Assembly: GCA_903927645.1 (NCBI GenBank)
Contig: CAIYNX010000150.1
Coordinates: 1 to 35,914 of the forward strand
Direction: 5' to 3'
Source of the DNA: an uncultured Mucilaginibacter sp.
GTDB taxonomy: Bacteria > Bacteroidota > Bacteroidia > Sphingobacteriales > Sphingobacteriaceae
Length of the DNA stretch: 35,914 nucleotides
Shown here: positions 15,386-26,300 of the stretch, piece by piece
Layout: the number at the start of each line of letters is the position of its first letter
Position numbering within the stretch: position 1 is the stretch's first letter
Translations under genes and position numbers: made by a program
Notes under the pieces: generated by a model
What the model was told of the DNA's origin: nothing
The model's database searches: none
Seen by the model: only the letters and a program-made list of their open reading frames with translations

Positions 15386-17662
15386 ATGAACAAACCAACC
15401 CTTAACCAGGATGCGTTAAACTATCATTCAAAAGGAAGACCGGGTAAAATACAAGTAGTACCTACTAAACCTACAAATTCACAACGCGACTTAACAATGG
15501 CCTATTCTCCGGGGGTTGCAGAGCCGTGTTTAAGAATTGCCGACAATCCTGATGATATTTACAAATATACCGCCAAAGGAAACTTGGTAGCAGTAATTAG
15601 TAATGGAACTGCAGTTTTGGGTTTAGGCAATATTGGTCCTGAGGCTAGTAAGCCCGTAATGGAAGGAAAAGGTTTGCTATTTAAAATATATGCTGATATT
15701 GATGTTTTTGACCTTGAAATAAATGCCACAACCGTTGATGAGTTTGTTACTATTGTAAAATCACTCGAACCCACTTTTGGAGGGATAAATTTAGAAGACA
15801 TATCCGCTCCTACCTGTTTTGAGATTGAACGCAGACTTAAAGCCGAAATGAAAATTCCGGTTATGCATGATGACCAACATGGAACAGCTATTATATCGGG
15901 GGCTGCCTTGTTAAATGCCTGCGAAATTCAAAATAAAAAACTTAGCGAGATAAAAATGGTGATAAGCGGTGCCGGTGCTGCAGCCATCTCTTGTTCAAAA
16001 ATGTACCTGGCGCTCGGTGTTCAAAAGAAAAATCTGGTCATGTTTGATATCAATGGTTTGATAACTCCCGAACGGACCGACCTTGATTCAATAAGATTGG
16101 ATTTTGCCACAAATAGAAAAGATATCACCACCCTGGCCGAGGCCTTAATTGGGGCTGATGTTTTTGTTGGTCTTTCGGCAGGAAATATTGTAACGCCCGA
16201 GATGCTAAAAAAGATGGCAAAAAACCCCGTTGTTTTTGCCATGGCAAATCCGGTTCCCGAAATTGACTATAACTTGGCAATCAATTCGCGTGATGATATT
16301 ATCATGGCAACCGGCCGATCAGATTTCCCAAACCAAGTAAATAATGTTTTGGGTTTCCCTTATATTTTTAGAGGAGCCTTGGATGTTAGAGCTACTGCTA
16401 TTAATGAGGAAATGAAGATTGCCGCTGTAAACGCCATCGCCGAAATGGCAAAAAAGCCTATACCAGAAGCCGTTAATCTTGCCTATAATACAACCAATTT
16501 GAAGTTTGGGCGTGATTATATTATTCCGAAGCCGATGGATCCAAGGCTCATAACCGAAGTATCGTCGGCAGTGGCAAAAGCAGCAATAGCTTCAGGTGTG
16601 GCACGAAAGGAAATAACTGATTGGGATAGTTATCTCGAAGGTTTGAGGTCGAGGATTGATATAAATGATAAGCTGCTCCGTAACCTAACAAATAAGGCGA
16701 AACAAAATCCAAAACGTATTGTATTTGCCGAGGCCGATACCTATAAAATTTTAAGAGCTGCCCAAATAGTTAAAGAAGAAGGTATTGCCACTCCAATTTT
16801 GCTTGGTAACATCAACCGAATTAAGCAAATTATGAAAGATAATGATATTGAACTGGGAGATGTTCAAATTATTGATCCGGAAGAAAATGGCGAACATTTG
16901 GAGGAATATGCCAATTATCTATATACCAAACGGCAGCGACGGGGTGTTACTCAATATGAATCGAGAAAGTATTTGCATGATCGTAATTACTATGGAGCTT
17001 GCATGGTTCAATTTGGTAGGGCAGATGCCTTAATTTCTGGTCTGACTAAAGATTATGTAACTACCATAAAACCAGCGCTTCAAATTATCGGTACCGAGGA
17101 TGGCGTAAGCAGGGTAGCAGGTATGTATATGATGATTACAAAAAAGGGCCCCATATTTTTTGGAGATACAACTGTGAATGTTAACCCAACTGTACAAGAA
17201 CTGGTGGATATTACGGTTTTAATTGAACATTCAGTTCGAAGGTTTAACATTAACCCAAGAGTGGCCTTACTATCCTATTCTAATTTTGGTTCGAATGAAG
17301 GCCTAATTCCTGAAAAGACAAGAGAAACTACCAAAATTTTGCATGAAAAATATCCGGATATGATTGTAGACGGCGATATGCAGGCAAACTTTGCATTAAA
17401 TGAAAGCTTATTGGCTGATAATTTTCCTTTCTCTTCATTAAAAGGTACACCTGCCAATACGCTAATATTCCCAAATCTGGAATCGGGAAATATTGCCTAT
17501 AAATTATTACAGGAAATTGGTGGAGCAGAGGCGGTTGGCCCTATTTTATTAGGCTTAAAAAAACCAGTGCATGTTTTGCAATTAGGCAGTTCGGTTAGAG
17601 AAATAGTGAACATGATAACCATTGCGGTAATTGACGCACAGGCAAAGGAATTAGGCTTATAA
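15386..17662 (+). CDS. maeB: NADP-dependent malic enzyme, MaeB type (malic enzyme + phosphotransacetylase-like domain)
   Basis: A 758-residue two-domain protein. Residues about 1-425 form malic enzyme: [38 protein letters not shown], the metal-binding [12 protein letters not shown] and MHDDQHGTA, and a Rossmann fold ([19 protein letters not shown], about residue 192). It oxidatively decarboxylates malate to pyruvate, supplying NADPH. Residues about 432-758 resemble phosphotransacetylase ([33 protein letters not shown]), usually a regulatory rather than catalytic domain in this fusion. Length and fusion are normal for MaeB. It heads a maeB-ruvA-sprA cluster. Confidence 0.95.
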   Translation: MNKPTLNQDALNYHSKGRPGKIQVVPTKPTNSQRDLTMAYSPGVAEPCLRIADNPDDIYKYTAKGNLVAVISNGTAVLGLGNIGPEASKPVMEGKGLLFKIYADIDVFDLEINATTVDEFVTIVKSLEPTFGGINLEDISAPTCFEIERRLKAEMKIPVMHDDQHGTAIISGAALLNACEIQNKKLSEIKMVISGAGAAAISCSKMYLALGVQKKNLVMFDINGLITPERTDLDSIRLDFATNRKDITTLAEALIGADVFVGLSAGNIVTPEMLKKMAKNPVVFAMANPVPEIDYNLAINSRDDIIMATGRSDFPNQVNNVLGFPYIFRGALDVRATAINEEMKIAAVNAIAEMAKKPIPEAVNLAYNTTNLKFGRDYIIPKPMDPRLITEVSSAVAKAAIASGVARKEITDWDSYLEGLRSRIDINDKLLRNLTNKAKQNPKRIVFAEADTYKILRAAQIVKEEGIATPILLGNINRIKQIMKDNDIELGDVQIIDPEENGEHLEEYANYLYTKRQRRGVTQYESRKYLHDRNYYGACMVQFGRADALISGLTKDYVTTIKPALQIIGTEDGVSRVAGMYMMITKKGPIFFGDTTVNVNPTVQELVDITVLIEHSVRRFNINPRVALLSYSNFGSNEGLIPEKTRETTKILHEKYPDMIVDGDMQANFALNESLLADNFPFSSLKGTPANTLIFPNLESGNIAYKLLQEIGGAEAVGPILLGLKKPVHVLQLGSSVREIVNMITIAVIDAQAKELGL

Positions 17663-17727
17663 TAATAGAAAGTGTTAAATTGATAGGTTGGTTTATGATA
17701 ATCATTTATCTTTAATAAAAATTTAGA

Positions 17728-18312
17728 ATGTACGCATATATTGATGGAAAATTAGTTTTTAAAAGTGCTGCCTATGTAGTTATTGATGCTGGAGGTGTAG
17801 GCTATCATATTAATATTTCATTAAATACGTATGCCCAAATTGAAAATATAGAGCGTTGTAAACTTTTTACTTGGTTACATGTAAAGGAAGATGCCCATAC
17901 CTTATACGGTTTTGCTGATGAGGGTGAACGCAGGTTGTTTTTACATTTAATTTCTATACCAGGTATTGGACCAAATACAGGTAGAATGATGTTATCTTCA
18001 ATTACTCCAATAGAGATACAAAATGCAATAATTGGCGGTAATGTTTCGTTGATTCAAAGGATTAAAGGAATAGGGCCAAAGTCTGCACAAAGAATCATTT
18101 TGGAGTTACAAGACAAGCTTAAAAAGGAAGGTCCGGAAACATTGAGCACTGCTCCATTAAATAAGACCGCGGCAGAAGAGGCTCTTTCTGCTTTAGTAAT
18201 GCTTGGATTTAACAGGAATATTGCTGAGAAAGTTTTAGAAAAAGAAATAGGTAAAGCAGGAAACGACCTAAATGTGGAGCAATTAATAAAATTGGCGTTA
18301 AAAAATTTGTAA
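17728..18312 (+). CDS. ruvA: Holliday junction branch migration complex subunit RuvA
   Basis: A 194-residue protein with the three RuvA domains: an N-terminal OB fold (MYAYIDGKLVFKSAAYVVIDAGGVGYHINIS), two helix-hairpin-helix motifs (SIPGIGPNTGRMM and IKGIGPKSAQRII), and domain III that contacts RuvB (AAEEALSALVMLGFNRNIAEKVL). As a tetramer it binds Holliday junctions and targets the RuvB motor. It lies 65 nt after maeB and 19 nt before sprA. Neither ruvB nor ruvC is nearby. Upstream TATCTTTA is a one-mismatch -7 candidate. Confidence 0.97.
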   Translation: MYAYIDGKLVFKSAAYVVIDAGGVGYHINISLNTYAQIENIERCKLFTWLHVKEDAHTLYGFADEGERRLFLHLISIPGIGPNTGRMMLSSITPIEIQNAIIGGNVSLIQRIKGIGPKSAQRIILELQDKLKKEGPETLSTAPLNKTAAEEALSALVMLGFNRNIAEKVLEKEIGKAGNDLNVEQLIKLALKNL

Positions 18313-18331
18313 TTTAAATATACTCGATACT

Positions 18332-21300
18332 TTGACTAAACATTTTACTTACAAATTTGCCCTTCTTATTTTTCTGCTTGCCAGTGTTGCATGCGCGCAG
18401 AATTTATTTGCCCAGGAGCAAACTGAACAAGTAAAAAAAGATACCACAAAAATTAAGGTACCATTAACTTATACTGAAACTAATAATTTTAGACTAAGGC
18501 ATGGTATTTTTGACCCCGACCCTCAAAATCTGGTACGAACAATTGAGTACGACCCGAAAACAGGTAATTATGTGCTTTATGAAAGAGTAGGAAATTTGTT
18601 ATATCGGCCGCCACTACAATTAACTTTTCAAGAATACCTGGAACTTTCACAAAAAATAAATAGGCGAAACTATTTCAGTCAATTAGCTAGTAATTATGCT
18701 TACCAATCACAGCAGCCTGGCTTTTTGCTACAAACCAAGATACAAAGTGAAGCTTTTAACCAAATTTTTGGTGGTACTAATGTTGATTTGAGACCACAAG
18801 GTTCGGCAGAGGCAATTTTAGCCGGGCAGATAACCAAAAGCCAAAATCCATTATTCAACACGGCGCAGCAAAATCAGTTCAATTTTAATTTTGATCAAAA
18901 AATTCAACTAAACCTTACCGGCGATATTGGTACCAAATTAAAAATTACCGGTAATTATAACACCGATTCGCAATTTCAATTTGAAAACCAGGTAAAGCTT
19001 GACTATACAGGCACCCCTGATGAAATTATTCAAAAAATTGAAATTGGTACCGTAAACATGCCTTTACCAACTACCTTAATACAAGGCACTCAATCATTGT
19101 TCGGTTTAAAAACCAAGTTAAAATTTGGTAAGCTCGATGTAACTACCATATTGGCGCAACAACGGTCAAAATCTCAAACAATCACTATTTCTAATACAGG
19201 GCAACAGGGGCAGTTTAAAGTATCAGCATCGGCATATGAGGCCAATAAACATTACTTTTTATCGCAGTATTTTCATGATAACTATAATAAGGCCCTAGCT
19301 AATATTCCAATAATTAGTTCCAATATAAACATCACTAAAATTGAAGTTTGGATTACCAACCGAACCAATGTAACCACAGGATCTCGTGATATACTTGCCT
19401 TTTTAGATTTGGGCGAAAACAAGCCTTATAACCAAACCTTGGTTAGAGGTGGAGCCGGTTTTTCCGCGCTTCCGGCAGGGTTTCAAGGCCCTGGTTTTAA
19501 TCAACAATCCAACTCTTTGCTCCGTAATTTGCCAGCTAATGCTCGACTTTCCAACGATCCGCAAAATACCATATCAAATTATTTTTCAGGAAGTCAAGGT
19601 GGTGCTGATAATTATGCAAAACTAAAATATGCAAGGCAATTAACCACCAAAGAATATACACTGCAACCACAATTGGGCTATATTTCATTAAATACTCCAC
19701 TAAATAATGATGAGGTTTTAGCGGTTGCATACCAGTATACAGATAATGGAGTAGCTTATCAGGTTGGGGAGTTTACCTCAGATATTCCGGTAAACCCTAC
19801 TACCGCGAATGTTTTATACGTAAAGTTGTTAAAAAATCAACTCGTTAAAACAAGTTTGCCAACTTGGAATTTAATGATGAAAAACATTTATTCATTAAAT
19901 GCTTCACAAATTAGCCCAAATAATTTCAAACTTTCAATTTCTCGACTTGATGATGTATCTGGAATTACCAAATCAATTATGGAGGAGGGCCCCTCAACTA
20001 CAAAAAGCAAGTTATGGCTACAACTGGCCGGGCTCGATAATCTGGATCAACAACAACAAAAACAACCTGATGGTTATTTCGATTTTTTAGAAGGCGTAAC
20101 CATCAATTCACAATATGGCCGCATTGTGTTCCCGGTATTGGAACCTTTTGGTGCCGACCTTTATAACCAATTAAAAGGTAATCAACCAAGTCCCAACCCA
20201 AATCTTGCTAATAGATATGTGTTTCAACAATTGTATGATTCAACCCAAACGGTTGCGCAACGCTTGTTTCCTAATTTAAACAGATACACCATACAAGGTA
20301 CTTTTTCATCTTCGGGTGGGTCAGAATTTCAACTAAATGCGGTTAATATACCACAAGGTTCAGTAACAGTAAATGCAGGTACCTTACAATTAAAGGATGG
20401 GGTTGATTATACCATTGATTACAGCTCCGGAACCATCCGGATATTAAATACGGCCATTTTATTATCGGGCCAACCAATTTCGGTAAATGTTGAGAATAAT
20501 ACACTATTTGGTGTTCAGCAAAAAACTTTAATGGGTAGTAGGTTTGATTACCAAATGAGCGACGATTTAAAATTAGGTGCTACCCTTATGCACCTTACAG
20601 AACAACCTGTTACTCAAAATGAGGTGATTGGTAATTCTTCAATTTCAAATACGCTTTACGGCTTTGATGCAAATTACAATACTGATTCAAGATTTCTTAC
20701 CAAAATGGTTGATGCTATTCCGTTTATTCATACAAAAGTACCATCATCCATAAATTTTACCGGAGAATTTGCCCAATTATTACCCGGCAATCCCTCCACA
20801 ACTAACTTTGGAGGTGCTAAAAATGGTACGGTATATTTAGATGATTTTGAAAACAGCACTTCATTTATTGATGTGAAGAGCCCAACCGGATGGCAAATTT
20901 CGGGAACACCACAAACGCCATCATTCCCGGAATCAAACTATTTTAATGATTTGCGATATGGCTATGGGAGGGCACGTTTAGCATGGTATACCATCGATCC
21001 TGTTTTTTATTCCGGGTCTTCTATCCCCATCAATGCCAACGAACTTTCAAACCATTATGTAAGGCAAGTATTGCAGAATGAGGTTTTCCCTACGCAACAA
21101 TCGCAAACCGGCCAACCTTACAATATACCTACGCTTGATCTTGCTTATTACCCAATGGTGAGAGGCCCTTATAACTATGATGTGCAAAACATTAATACAG
21201 ATGGTACTCTTCAAAACCCTTCTGGCAGGTGGGCAGGTATTTTTAAAGGGCTTAATTCAAATAATTTTGAAGCACTAAACGTGGTTTATATTGAATTTTG

Positions 21301-24300
21301 GATGATGGACCCTTTCATTTATAAACCAAATTCAAAAGGTGGAAATCTATATTTTAACTTAGGTAATATATCAGAAGATATTTTGAAGGACGGGCAAAAA
21401 AGCCTTGAGAATGCCCTTCCGGTAAATGGCGATACGAGCCAAGTTACCAAAACTGTTTGGGGCAAAGTATCCAGTACCCAAACCGTTGTAAATTCCTTCG
21501 CCAATGATCCAACAGTAAGAGCATTGCAGGATGTTGGCTTAGATGGATTAAATGATACAGATGAAAAAAATTATTTTTCAAAATCGGTACTGCAAGTTCA
21601 AGCTAAAACAAATGCTGATGCAGCAAATGCCTTTGCCACCGACCCTTCATCAGATGATTACCAATATTATCAGGGTCCTTCTTTAGATAAAGTAAATGCA
21701 GGGATATTACAACGTTATAGTAAATATAACGGTACCGAAGGTAATTCGCCTACTACACAACAATCGCAAGCACTTCTTGGTTTAACAACCTCAGCTGCAA
21801 CACCGTCTCCTGATGGCGAAGACATTAACCATGATAATAACATGGATCAGGATGAAGAATTTTTTGAATATAAGGTGCACTTAACGCCACAAGACTTATT
21901 TGTAGGTAATAAATATATCACCAATAAAATTACCTCACAAGTAAAACTGGCCAACGGTATCACTCAACCAGTAACTTGGTATCAATTCAGAATTCCAATT
22001 AATACACCGGATGCCCGTTTTGGAAATATTCAGGATTTTAAATCCATCCGTTATATGCGGATGTATTTGAATGGCTTTGAGGATACTACTGTATTACGTA
22101 TGGCTACATTGCAATTGGTGCAGGGTTCATGGATTGGTTTTAACATACAAAATGTTCCTTCAAATGTTATTGCAGATCCGGGCTTGGGGCTTTCACCTCC
22201 GGTAGATAATTCTACGCTGGATGTAACGGCTGCAAACCTTTTTGATGATGCCAACAGAACGCCGATTCCTTATGTAGTTCCTCCGGGTATTCAGCAACAA
22301 ACAAATGTTAGCAGCTTACAGGCCAATACTAAATTAAATGAACAGTCATTATCAGTAGCAGTTACAAATTTGAGCGATGGGTACTCAAGAGCAGCCTATA
22401 AATTATTAAATAAAGACTTGCGCCAATACAAAAACTTAAACATGTTTATACATGCAGAAAGTAATCCTTCAACAAATACGCCATTAAGGGATAACGATCT
22501 TAATGCATTTGTTAGGTTAGGAACAGATTTTACCGAAAATTACTATGAATATGAATTGCCCTTGCAAGTAACCCAACCAGGTACTTCTGATCCGAATGCT
22601 GTTTGGCCTGCACAAAATGAATTAAACTTACAGCTACAAACGCTTGTTAATGCAAAATTAAAAAGAGATACTTCGCACTACAATGGCAAACCCTGGCCAT
22701 TATCGCTACCATTTAAATATAATAATATAACCATTGTAGGTCAGCCCGACTTAAGTCAGGTTTCTACCATTATGTTAGGAGTACGCAATCCGTTAAGAAC
22801 AAACGCTACTTCATCCAAGGATGATGGGCTTTCAAAATCGGCTGTAGTTTGGTTTGATGAATTGCGTTTAACTGATTTTAAAGAACAAGATGGATGGGCA
22901 GCTACCGGCAGGTTAAGTGCTAAATTGGCTGATTTTGCCAATATCTCTGTTTCATCAAGTAAAAGTACTGCTGGTTTTGGTCCGCTCGAATCAACTATTG
23001 ACAATAGGAGCATGGATAATAATTCCACTTACGATATTACAGGTACTTTTGAATTGGGTAAATTCTTTCCAGCTAAATCAGGGGTGCATATCCCTCTATA
23101 TGTTGATGTTTCACATCAGGTTAGTGCGCCGGAGTATAATCCATCTTCACCTGACGTATTGCTTAGTCAATCACTTGATGCTGCAAAAACAGCGCAACAA
23201 CGAGATTCAATTAGAAATGCCACTGAATCTATCACCAGCCGTACCAGCATCAATTTAACCAATGTTCATATTTCAAATACAGATCCTAAGGCAAAAGCTA
23301 AAATATTATCTATTACTAACTTGAATACTAGCTTGGCCTATACCGAATATTTACACCATGATTTTACGGTTCAAAATAATGTGGAGCGGACGTATCACGT
23401 AGCCTTTGCCTATAACTATTCTGATAAAGCAAATTATACAGAGCCATTTGCCAAAATAATTAAGAAGAATTGGCTATCACTTGTAAAGAGCATTAATTAT
23501 GATTTGGTGCCAACCAGACTAAATTATAGCATCAATTTCGATCGTTTTTATTCGGAAAGTACATTGCGAAACAATGACCCTAGCTCAATAATTCCAATAC
23601 CTACCTCTTTTAATAAAACATTTAATATAACCAGGATATATGGTTTAGGTTGGAATTTAACAAAATCACTAACAATGGATATTGATGCCACCAATTTATC
23701 AACTGTTGATGAACCGGTAGGGCGATTGGATGGCTTAAAAGTGGACACACTTTGGCATAATATTTTAACCTTGGGGCGCACCACAAATTATAATCATTCC
23801 TTAAATTTTGCATATACTGTTCCTTTAACAAAAATTTCATTTTTAGATTGGACTACCTTGGTAGTTCATTATACCACGCATTTTACTTGGCAAGGGCAGC
23901 CATTATTTGCCATTACCGATCCGCAATATGATGTTGGAAATACCATTCAAAATTCAAAACAGATACAGTTTAATCCTTCATTAAATTTTGTCACGCTTTA
24001 TAATAAATTCCCTGCCTTAAAAAGGGCTTTGGCCGACAGAGAAAATAGCAACTTTTTGATCAATTTACTTACAAGTATAAAAAGTGTTAGCGCTACTTAT
24101 ACCCAAACAAGAGGAACTTTTATCCCCGGATATTTACCACAGTCGACTTTTGCAGGGCAGGACTTTACCTATAATTCACCGGGCATTGGATTTTTATTAG
24201 GGAGCCAAGCCGATCTTCGTTCCAGAGCCTTGGCCAATGGCTGGATAAGTACCGATACACTTCAAAATCAACAATATTCAAATACCTATTCGGAAGATTT

Positions 24301-25405
24301 ACATTTAAGAGGAACTATTGAACCTATTAAGGGGTTAAAAATAGATTTAACGGCCTACAGAACACAGGATCATACCTATCAAAGTAATATTAAATCACTT
24401 GATGGCACCAATAATATACAAGAGCTTAACCCGATTACTACTGGAAACTATACCATAAGTTATATGACTATAGCAACCTCATTTTCAAAAATTTCGGGAA
24501 TTGACAATACTTCTGCTACTTACCAAAAGTTTTTGGATAATGAAAGTACAATCTCACAGCGTTTAGGTAAGTCGAACCCAAACTCAACAGGACCATCCTC
24601 AAATGGCTTTGCTGATGGTTACGGACCTAATTCACAAAATGTGTTAGTGCCAGCATTTCTTGCCGCCTATACCGGTAAGAGTGTTTCAACATCAAGCTTA
24701 AACCAGTTTCCATCTATCCCAATTCCAAACTGGTTAATGTCATATAATGGATTAAGTAAACTAACCTTATTTAGCGACCTCTTTGAATCGATCGATATAA
24801 AAAATGGTTACAGATCGTCCTATAATATAAATGGCTATAGTACTTCATTGCAATATAAGCAAGCAAACGGGGCAGTTTCTACCCGAGATGCCAACAATGA
24901 TTTTCTACCTTATTATCAATTTTCGCAGGTTAGTATATTGGAACAATTTGTACCCCTGTTTGGAATTGATGCCCGATTTAAGGACGGAATGACCGCATCG
25001 CTTGAATTTAGAAAAAGCCGGGCCTTAAGTTTAAGTATTTCAAATACGCAATTAGCACAACAAAATTTAAATGTTTATGTATTTGGCTGGGGTTATCATG
25101 CAAGAGATTTCCATTTTCCTTTTGGATGGTTTAGCGAAACTACCAATAAAAAAGATGTAAATTTTAAAGTGGATTTTTCATTACAGGATAGTAAAACTTT
25201 AATTTATCAATCAGGAGTGCCGGGTGCCCAAATATCATCAGGATCACAAAATATAGCAGTAAAACCATCAATTGATTATATGATTAATAAGGTTTTCAAC
25301 CTTAACTTCTTTTATGATTCAACCATCACAAAGCCATATACATCACAAACATTTGTTACCGCATCAACAACCTTTGGTATAAATATTAAAATGATATTAC
25401 AATAA
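18332..25405 (+). CDS. sprA: SprA, type IX secretion system outer-membrane translocon
   Basis: A giant 2357-residue protein with an N-terminal signal (YKFALLIFLLASVACAQNLFAQ). It is close in length to Flavobacterium johnsoniae SprA (about 2400), the very large single-chain beta-barrel that forms the T9SS translocation pore. N-terminal SprA-type motifs are visible, such as GTPDEIIQKIEIGTVNMPLP followed by LFGLKTKLKFGKLDVTTILAQQ. About residue 830 is GTVYLDDFENSTSFIDVKSP, and alternating amphipathic strands fill the rest. Secreted cargo would carry C-terminal T9SS signals. The start is TTG at 18332, 19 nt after ruvA, and the signal peptide begins directly after it, so co-transcription with ruvA is likely. 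No other T9SS genes (gldKLMN, porV, sprE) are in the window. The frame is intact. Confidence 0.96.
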   Translation: MTKHFTYKFALLIFLLASVACAQNLFAQEQTEQVKKDTTKIKVPLTYTETNNFRLRHGIFDPDPQNLVRTIEYDPKTGNYVLYERVGNLLYRPPLQLTFQEYLELSQKINRRNYFSQLASNYAYQSQQPGFLLQTKIQSEAFNQIFGGTNVDLRPQGSAEAILAGQITKSQNPLFNTAQQNQFNFNFDQKIQLNLTGDIGTKLKITGNYNTDSQFQFENQVKLDYTGTPDEIIQKIEIGTVNMPLPTTLIQGTQSLFGLKTKLKFGKLDVTTILAQQRSKSQTITISNTGQQGQFKVSASAYEANKHYFLSQYFHDNYNKALANIPIISSNINITKIEVWITNRTNVTTGSRDILAFLDLGENKPYNQTLVRGGAGFSALPAGFQGPGFNQQSNSLLRNLPANARLSNDPQNTISNYFSGSQGGADNYAKLKYARQLTTKEYTLQPQLGYISLNTPLNNDEVLAVAYQYTDNGVAYQVGEFTSDIPVNPTTANVLYVKLLKNQLVKTSLPTWNLMMKNIYSLNASQISPNNFKLSISRLDDVSGITKSIMEEGPSTTKSKLWLQLAGLDNLDQQQQKQPDGYFDFLEGVTINSQYGRIVFPVLEPFGADLYNQLKGNQPSPNPNLANRYVFQQLYDSTQTVAQRLFPNLNRYTIQGTFSSSGGSEFQLNAVNIPQGSVTVNAGTLQLKDGVDYTIDYSSGTIRILNTAILLSGQPISVNVENNTLFGVQQKTLMGSRFDYQMSDDLKLGATLMHLTEQPVTQNEVIGNSSISNTLYGFDANYNTDSRFLTKMVDAIPFIHTKVPSSINFTGEFAQLLPGNPSTTNFGGAKNGTVYLDDFENSTSFIDVKSPTGWQISGTPQTPSFPESNYFNDLRYGYGRARLAWYTIDPVFYSGSSIPINANELSNHYVRQVLQNEVFPTQQSQTGQPYNIPTLDLAYYPMVRGPYNYDVQNINTDGTLQNPSGRWAGIFKGLNSNNFEALNVVYIEFWMMDPFIYKPNSKGGNLYFNLGNISEDILKDGQKSLENALPVNGDTSQVTKTVWGKVSSTQTVVNSFANDPTVRALQDVGLDGLNDTDEKNYFSKSVLQVQAKTNADAANAFATDPSSDDYQYYQGPSLDKVNAGILQRYSKYNGTEGNSPTTQQSQALLGLTTSAATPSPDGEDINHDNNMDQDEEFFEYKVHLTPQDLFVGNKYITNKITSQVKLANGITQPVTWYQFRIPINTPDARFGNIQDFKSIRYMRMYLNGFEDTTVLRMATLQLVQGSWIGFNIQNVPSNVIADPGLGLSPPVDNSTLDVTAANLFDDANRTPIPYVVPPGIQQQTNVSSLQANTKLNEQSLSVAVTNLSDGYSRAAYKLLNKDLRQYKNLNMFIHAESNPSTNTPLRDNDLNAFVRLGTDFTENYYEYELPLQVTQPGTSDPNAVWPAQNELNLQLQTLVNAKLKRDTSHYNGKPWPLSLPFKYNNITIVGQPDLSQVSTIMLGVRNPLRTNATSSKDDGLSKSAVVWFDELRLTDFKEQDGWAATGRLSAKLADFANISVSSSKSTAGFGPLESTIDNRSMDNNSTYDITGTFELGKFFPAKSGVHIPLYVDVSHQVSAPEYNPSSPDVLLSQSLDAAKTAQQRDSIRNATESITSRTSINLTNVHISNTDPKAKAKILSITNLNTSLAYTEYLHHDFTVQNNVERTYHVAFAYNYSDKANYTEPFAKIIKKNWLSLVKSINYDLVPTRLNYSINFDRFYSESTLRNNDPSSIIPIPTSFNKTFNITRIYGLGWNLTKSLTMDIDATNLSTVDEPVGRLDGLKVDTLWHNILTLGRTTNYNHSLNFAYTVPLTKISFLDWTTLVVHYTTHFTWQGQPLFAITDPQYDVGNTIQNSKQIQFNPSLNFVTLYNKFPALKRALADRENSNFLINLLTSIKSVSATYTQTRGTFIPGYLPQSTFAGQDFTYNSPGIGFLLGSQADLRSRALANGWISTDTLQNQQYSNTYSEDLHLRGTIEPIKGLKIDLTAYRTQDHTYQSNIKSLDGTNNIQELNPITTGNYTISYMTIATSFSKISGIDNTSATYQKFLDNESTISQRLGKSNPNSTGPSSNGFADGYGPNSQNVLVPAFLAAYTGKSVSTSSLNQFPSIPIPNWLMSYNGLSKLTLFSDLFESIDIKNGYRSSYNINGYSTSLQYKQANGAVSTRDANNDFLPYYQFSQVSILEQFVPLFGIDARFKDGMTASLEFRKSRALSLSISNTQLAQQNLNVYVFGWGYHARDFHFPFGWFSETTNKKDVNFKVDFSLQDSKTLIYQSGVPGAQISSGSQNIAVKPSIDYMINKVFNLNFFYDSTITKPYTSQTFVTASTTFGINIKMILQ

Positions 25406-25488
25406 TCGGTTTAATATAATAAACCTAAGTTGTTGATTGGTAAATTTATAATAAATAGGAATAAAGGTTATTGGGGGGTGCTTAATAA

Positions 25489-26187
25489 TTAGTTCGATTT
25501 TCTGACCTTACCCGAACCAATTGAATTTGAGCTAACGCTGGCATTGCCGGTATAATATACACTGCCGGAGCCAATTATATTCGCATCAATTTTGTTGTTG
25601 GCTATTAGGTAAACATTGCCCGAACCCGCTATAGAAATATTTGATGTTTGTGTAATTAATTCCTTAGCTAGTATTTCGCCCGAACCTGCTATCGATACGC
25701 TAATTTTATTTGATGAACCTGTAAGATGTGTGGAACCTGAACCTGCAATGGACACATTTAAATAATCTGATTTTATATTAGCAGTAATATCGCCCGAACC
25801 AGCAATTGATATGGCAGTTTTATTTCCTTCTAAACTACCCAACTCCAAACTCAAGTTTCCTGAACCTGCATTGCTTAATTCAGCTATTGATTTTGCAGTT
25901 ATGTATACCTCTATATGGCCATTATAATGGTAATTGTAATGTTTTTTAAACTTAATTTTTAAGTTATTGTCATCAACAAAAGTTTCTATTTCGTTTAAAA
26001 TAGCCTTGTCAGCAACTATTTTAACACTCTCGGTTCCATTTATTTTAATATGAACATTAAACGGACCGGCTGATGAAATAGCCTTAAACCCCGAAACAGA
26101 TCTGGTTTCTTCGTTTTGAGCGTAAAGGTTTTTTTGGATTGATAATACAATTAAAGTACATACTAATGTGTAAATTATTTTTTTCAT
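25489..26187 (-). CDS. Head-GIN (DUF2807) exported beta-repeat protein
   Basis: A 232-residue exported protein with signal peptide (IIYTLVCTLIVLSIQKNLYAQN). The head is typical of the DUF2807/auto-transporter adhesin head-GIN family: FKAISSAGPFNVHIKINGTESVKIVAD, then IETFVDDNNLKIKFKK. The second half is a ladder of short strands with recurring GSG turns: NAGSG, four copies of SIAGSG, IIGSG and SIGSG, spaced about 16-21 residues, which suggests a right-handed beta-helix. The family is common in Bacteroidota, and a surface or adhesion role is only inferred from its name. It converges on sprA (83-nt gap) and is separated from the phoU gene by a terminator. Confidence 0.88.
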   Translation of the reverse strand: MKKIIYTLVCTLIVLSIQKNLYAQNEETRSVSGFKAISSAGPFNVHIKINGTESVKIVADKAILNEIETFVDDNNLKIKFKKHYNYHYNGHIEVYITAKSIAELSNAGSGNLSLELGSLEGNKTAISIAGSGDITANIKSDYLNVSIAGSGSTHLTGSSNKISVSIAGSGEILAKELITQTSNISIAGSGNVYLIANNKIDANIIGSGSVYYTGNASVSSNSIGSGKVRKSN

Positions 26188-26300
26188 GATGATTGTTTTC
26201 TATAAGATGCGCCTAGATACCAATATGTTGCATAAAATTAATATAATTAAATAAATACCAAGCAGGCTCCATCAAAAAATAATATCAAAGTAATTGACAT

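Noticed and set aside
22917-23258. 113-aa plus-strand ORF inside sprA
   Set aside because: It is an out-of-frame shadow of SprA, which is intact across the region.
25408-25425. Small hairpin GGTTTA/TAAACC between convergent sprA and head-GIN genes
   Set aside because: It has only 6 bp and no T-run, too weak to call a terminator.
25489-26187. Repeat array mistaken for a possible CRISPR or tandem-repeat locus
   Set aside because: The repeats are in frame within a head-GIN protein, are degenerate and lack spacer structure.
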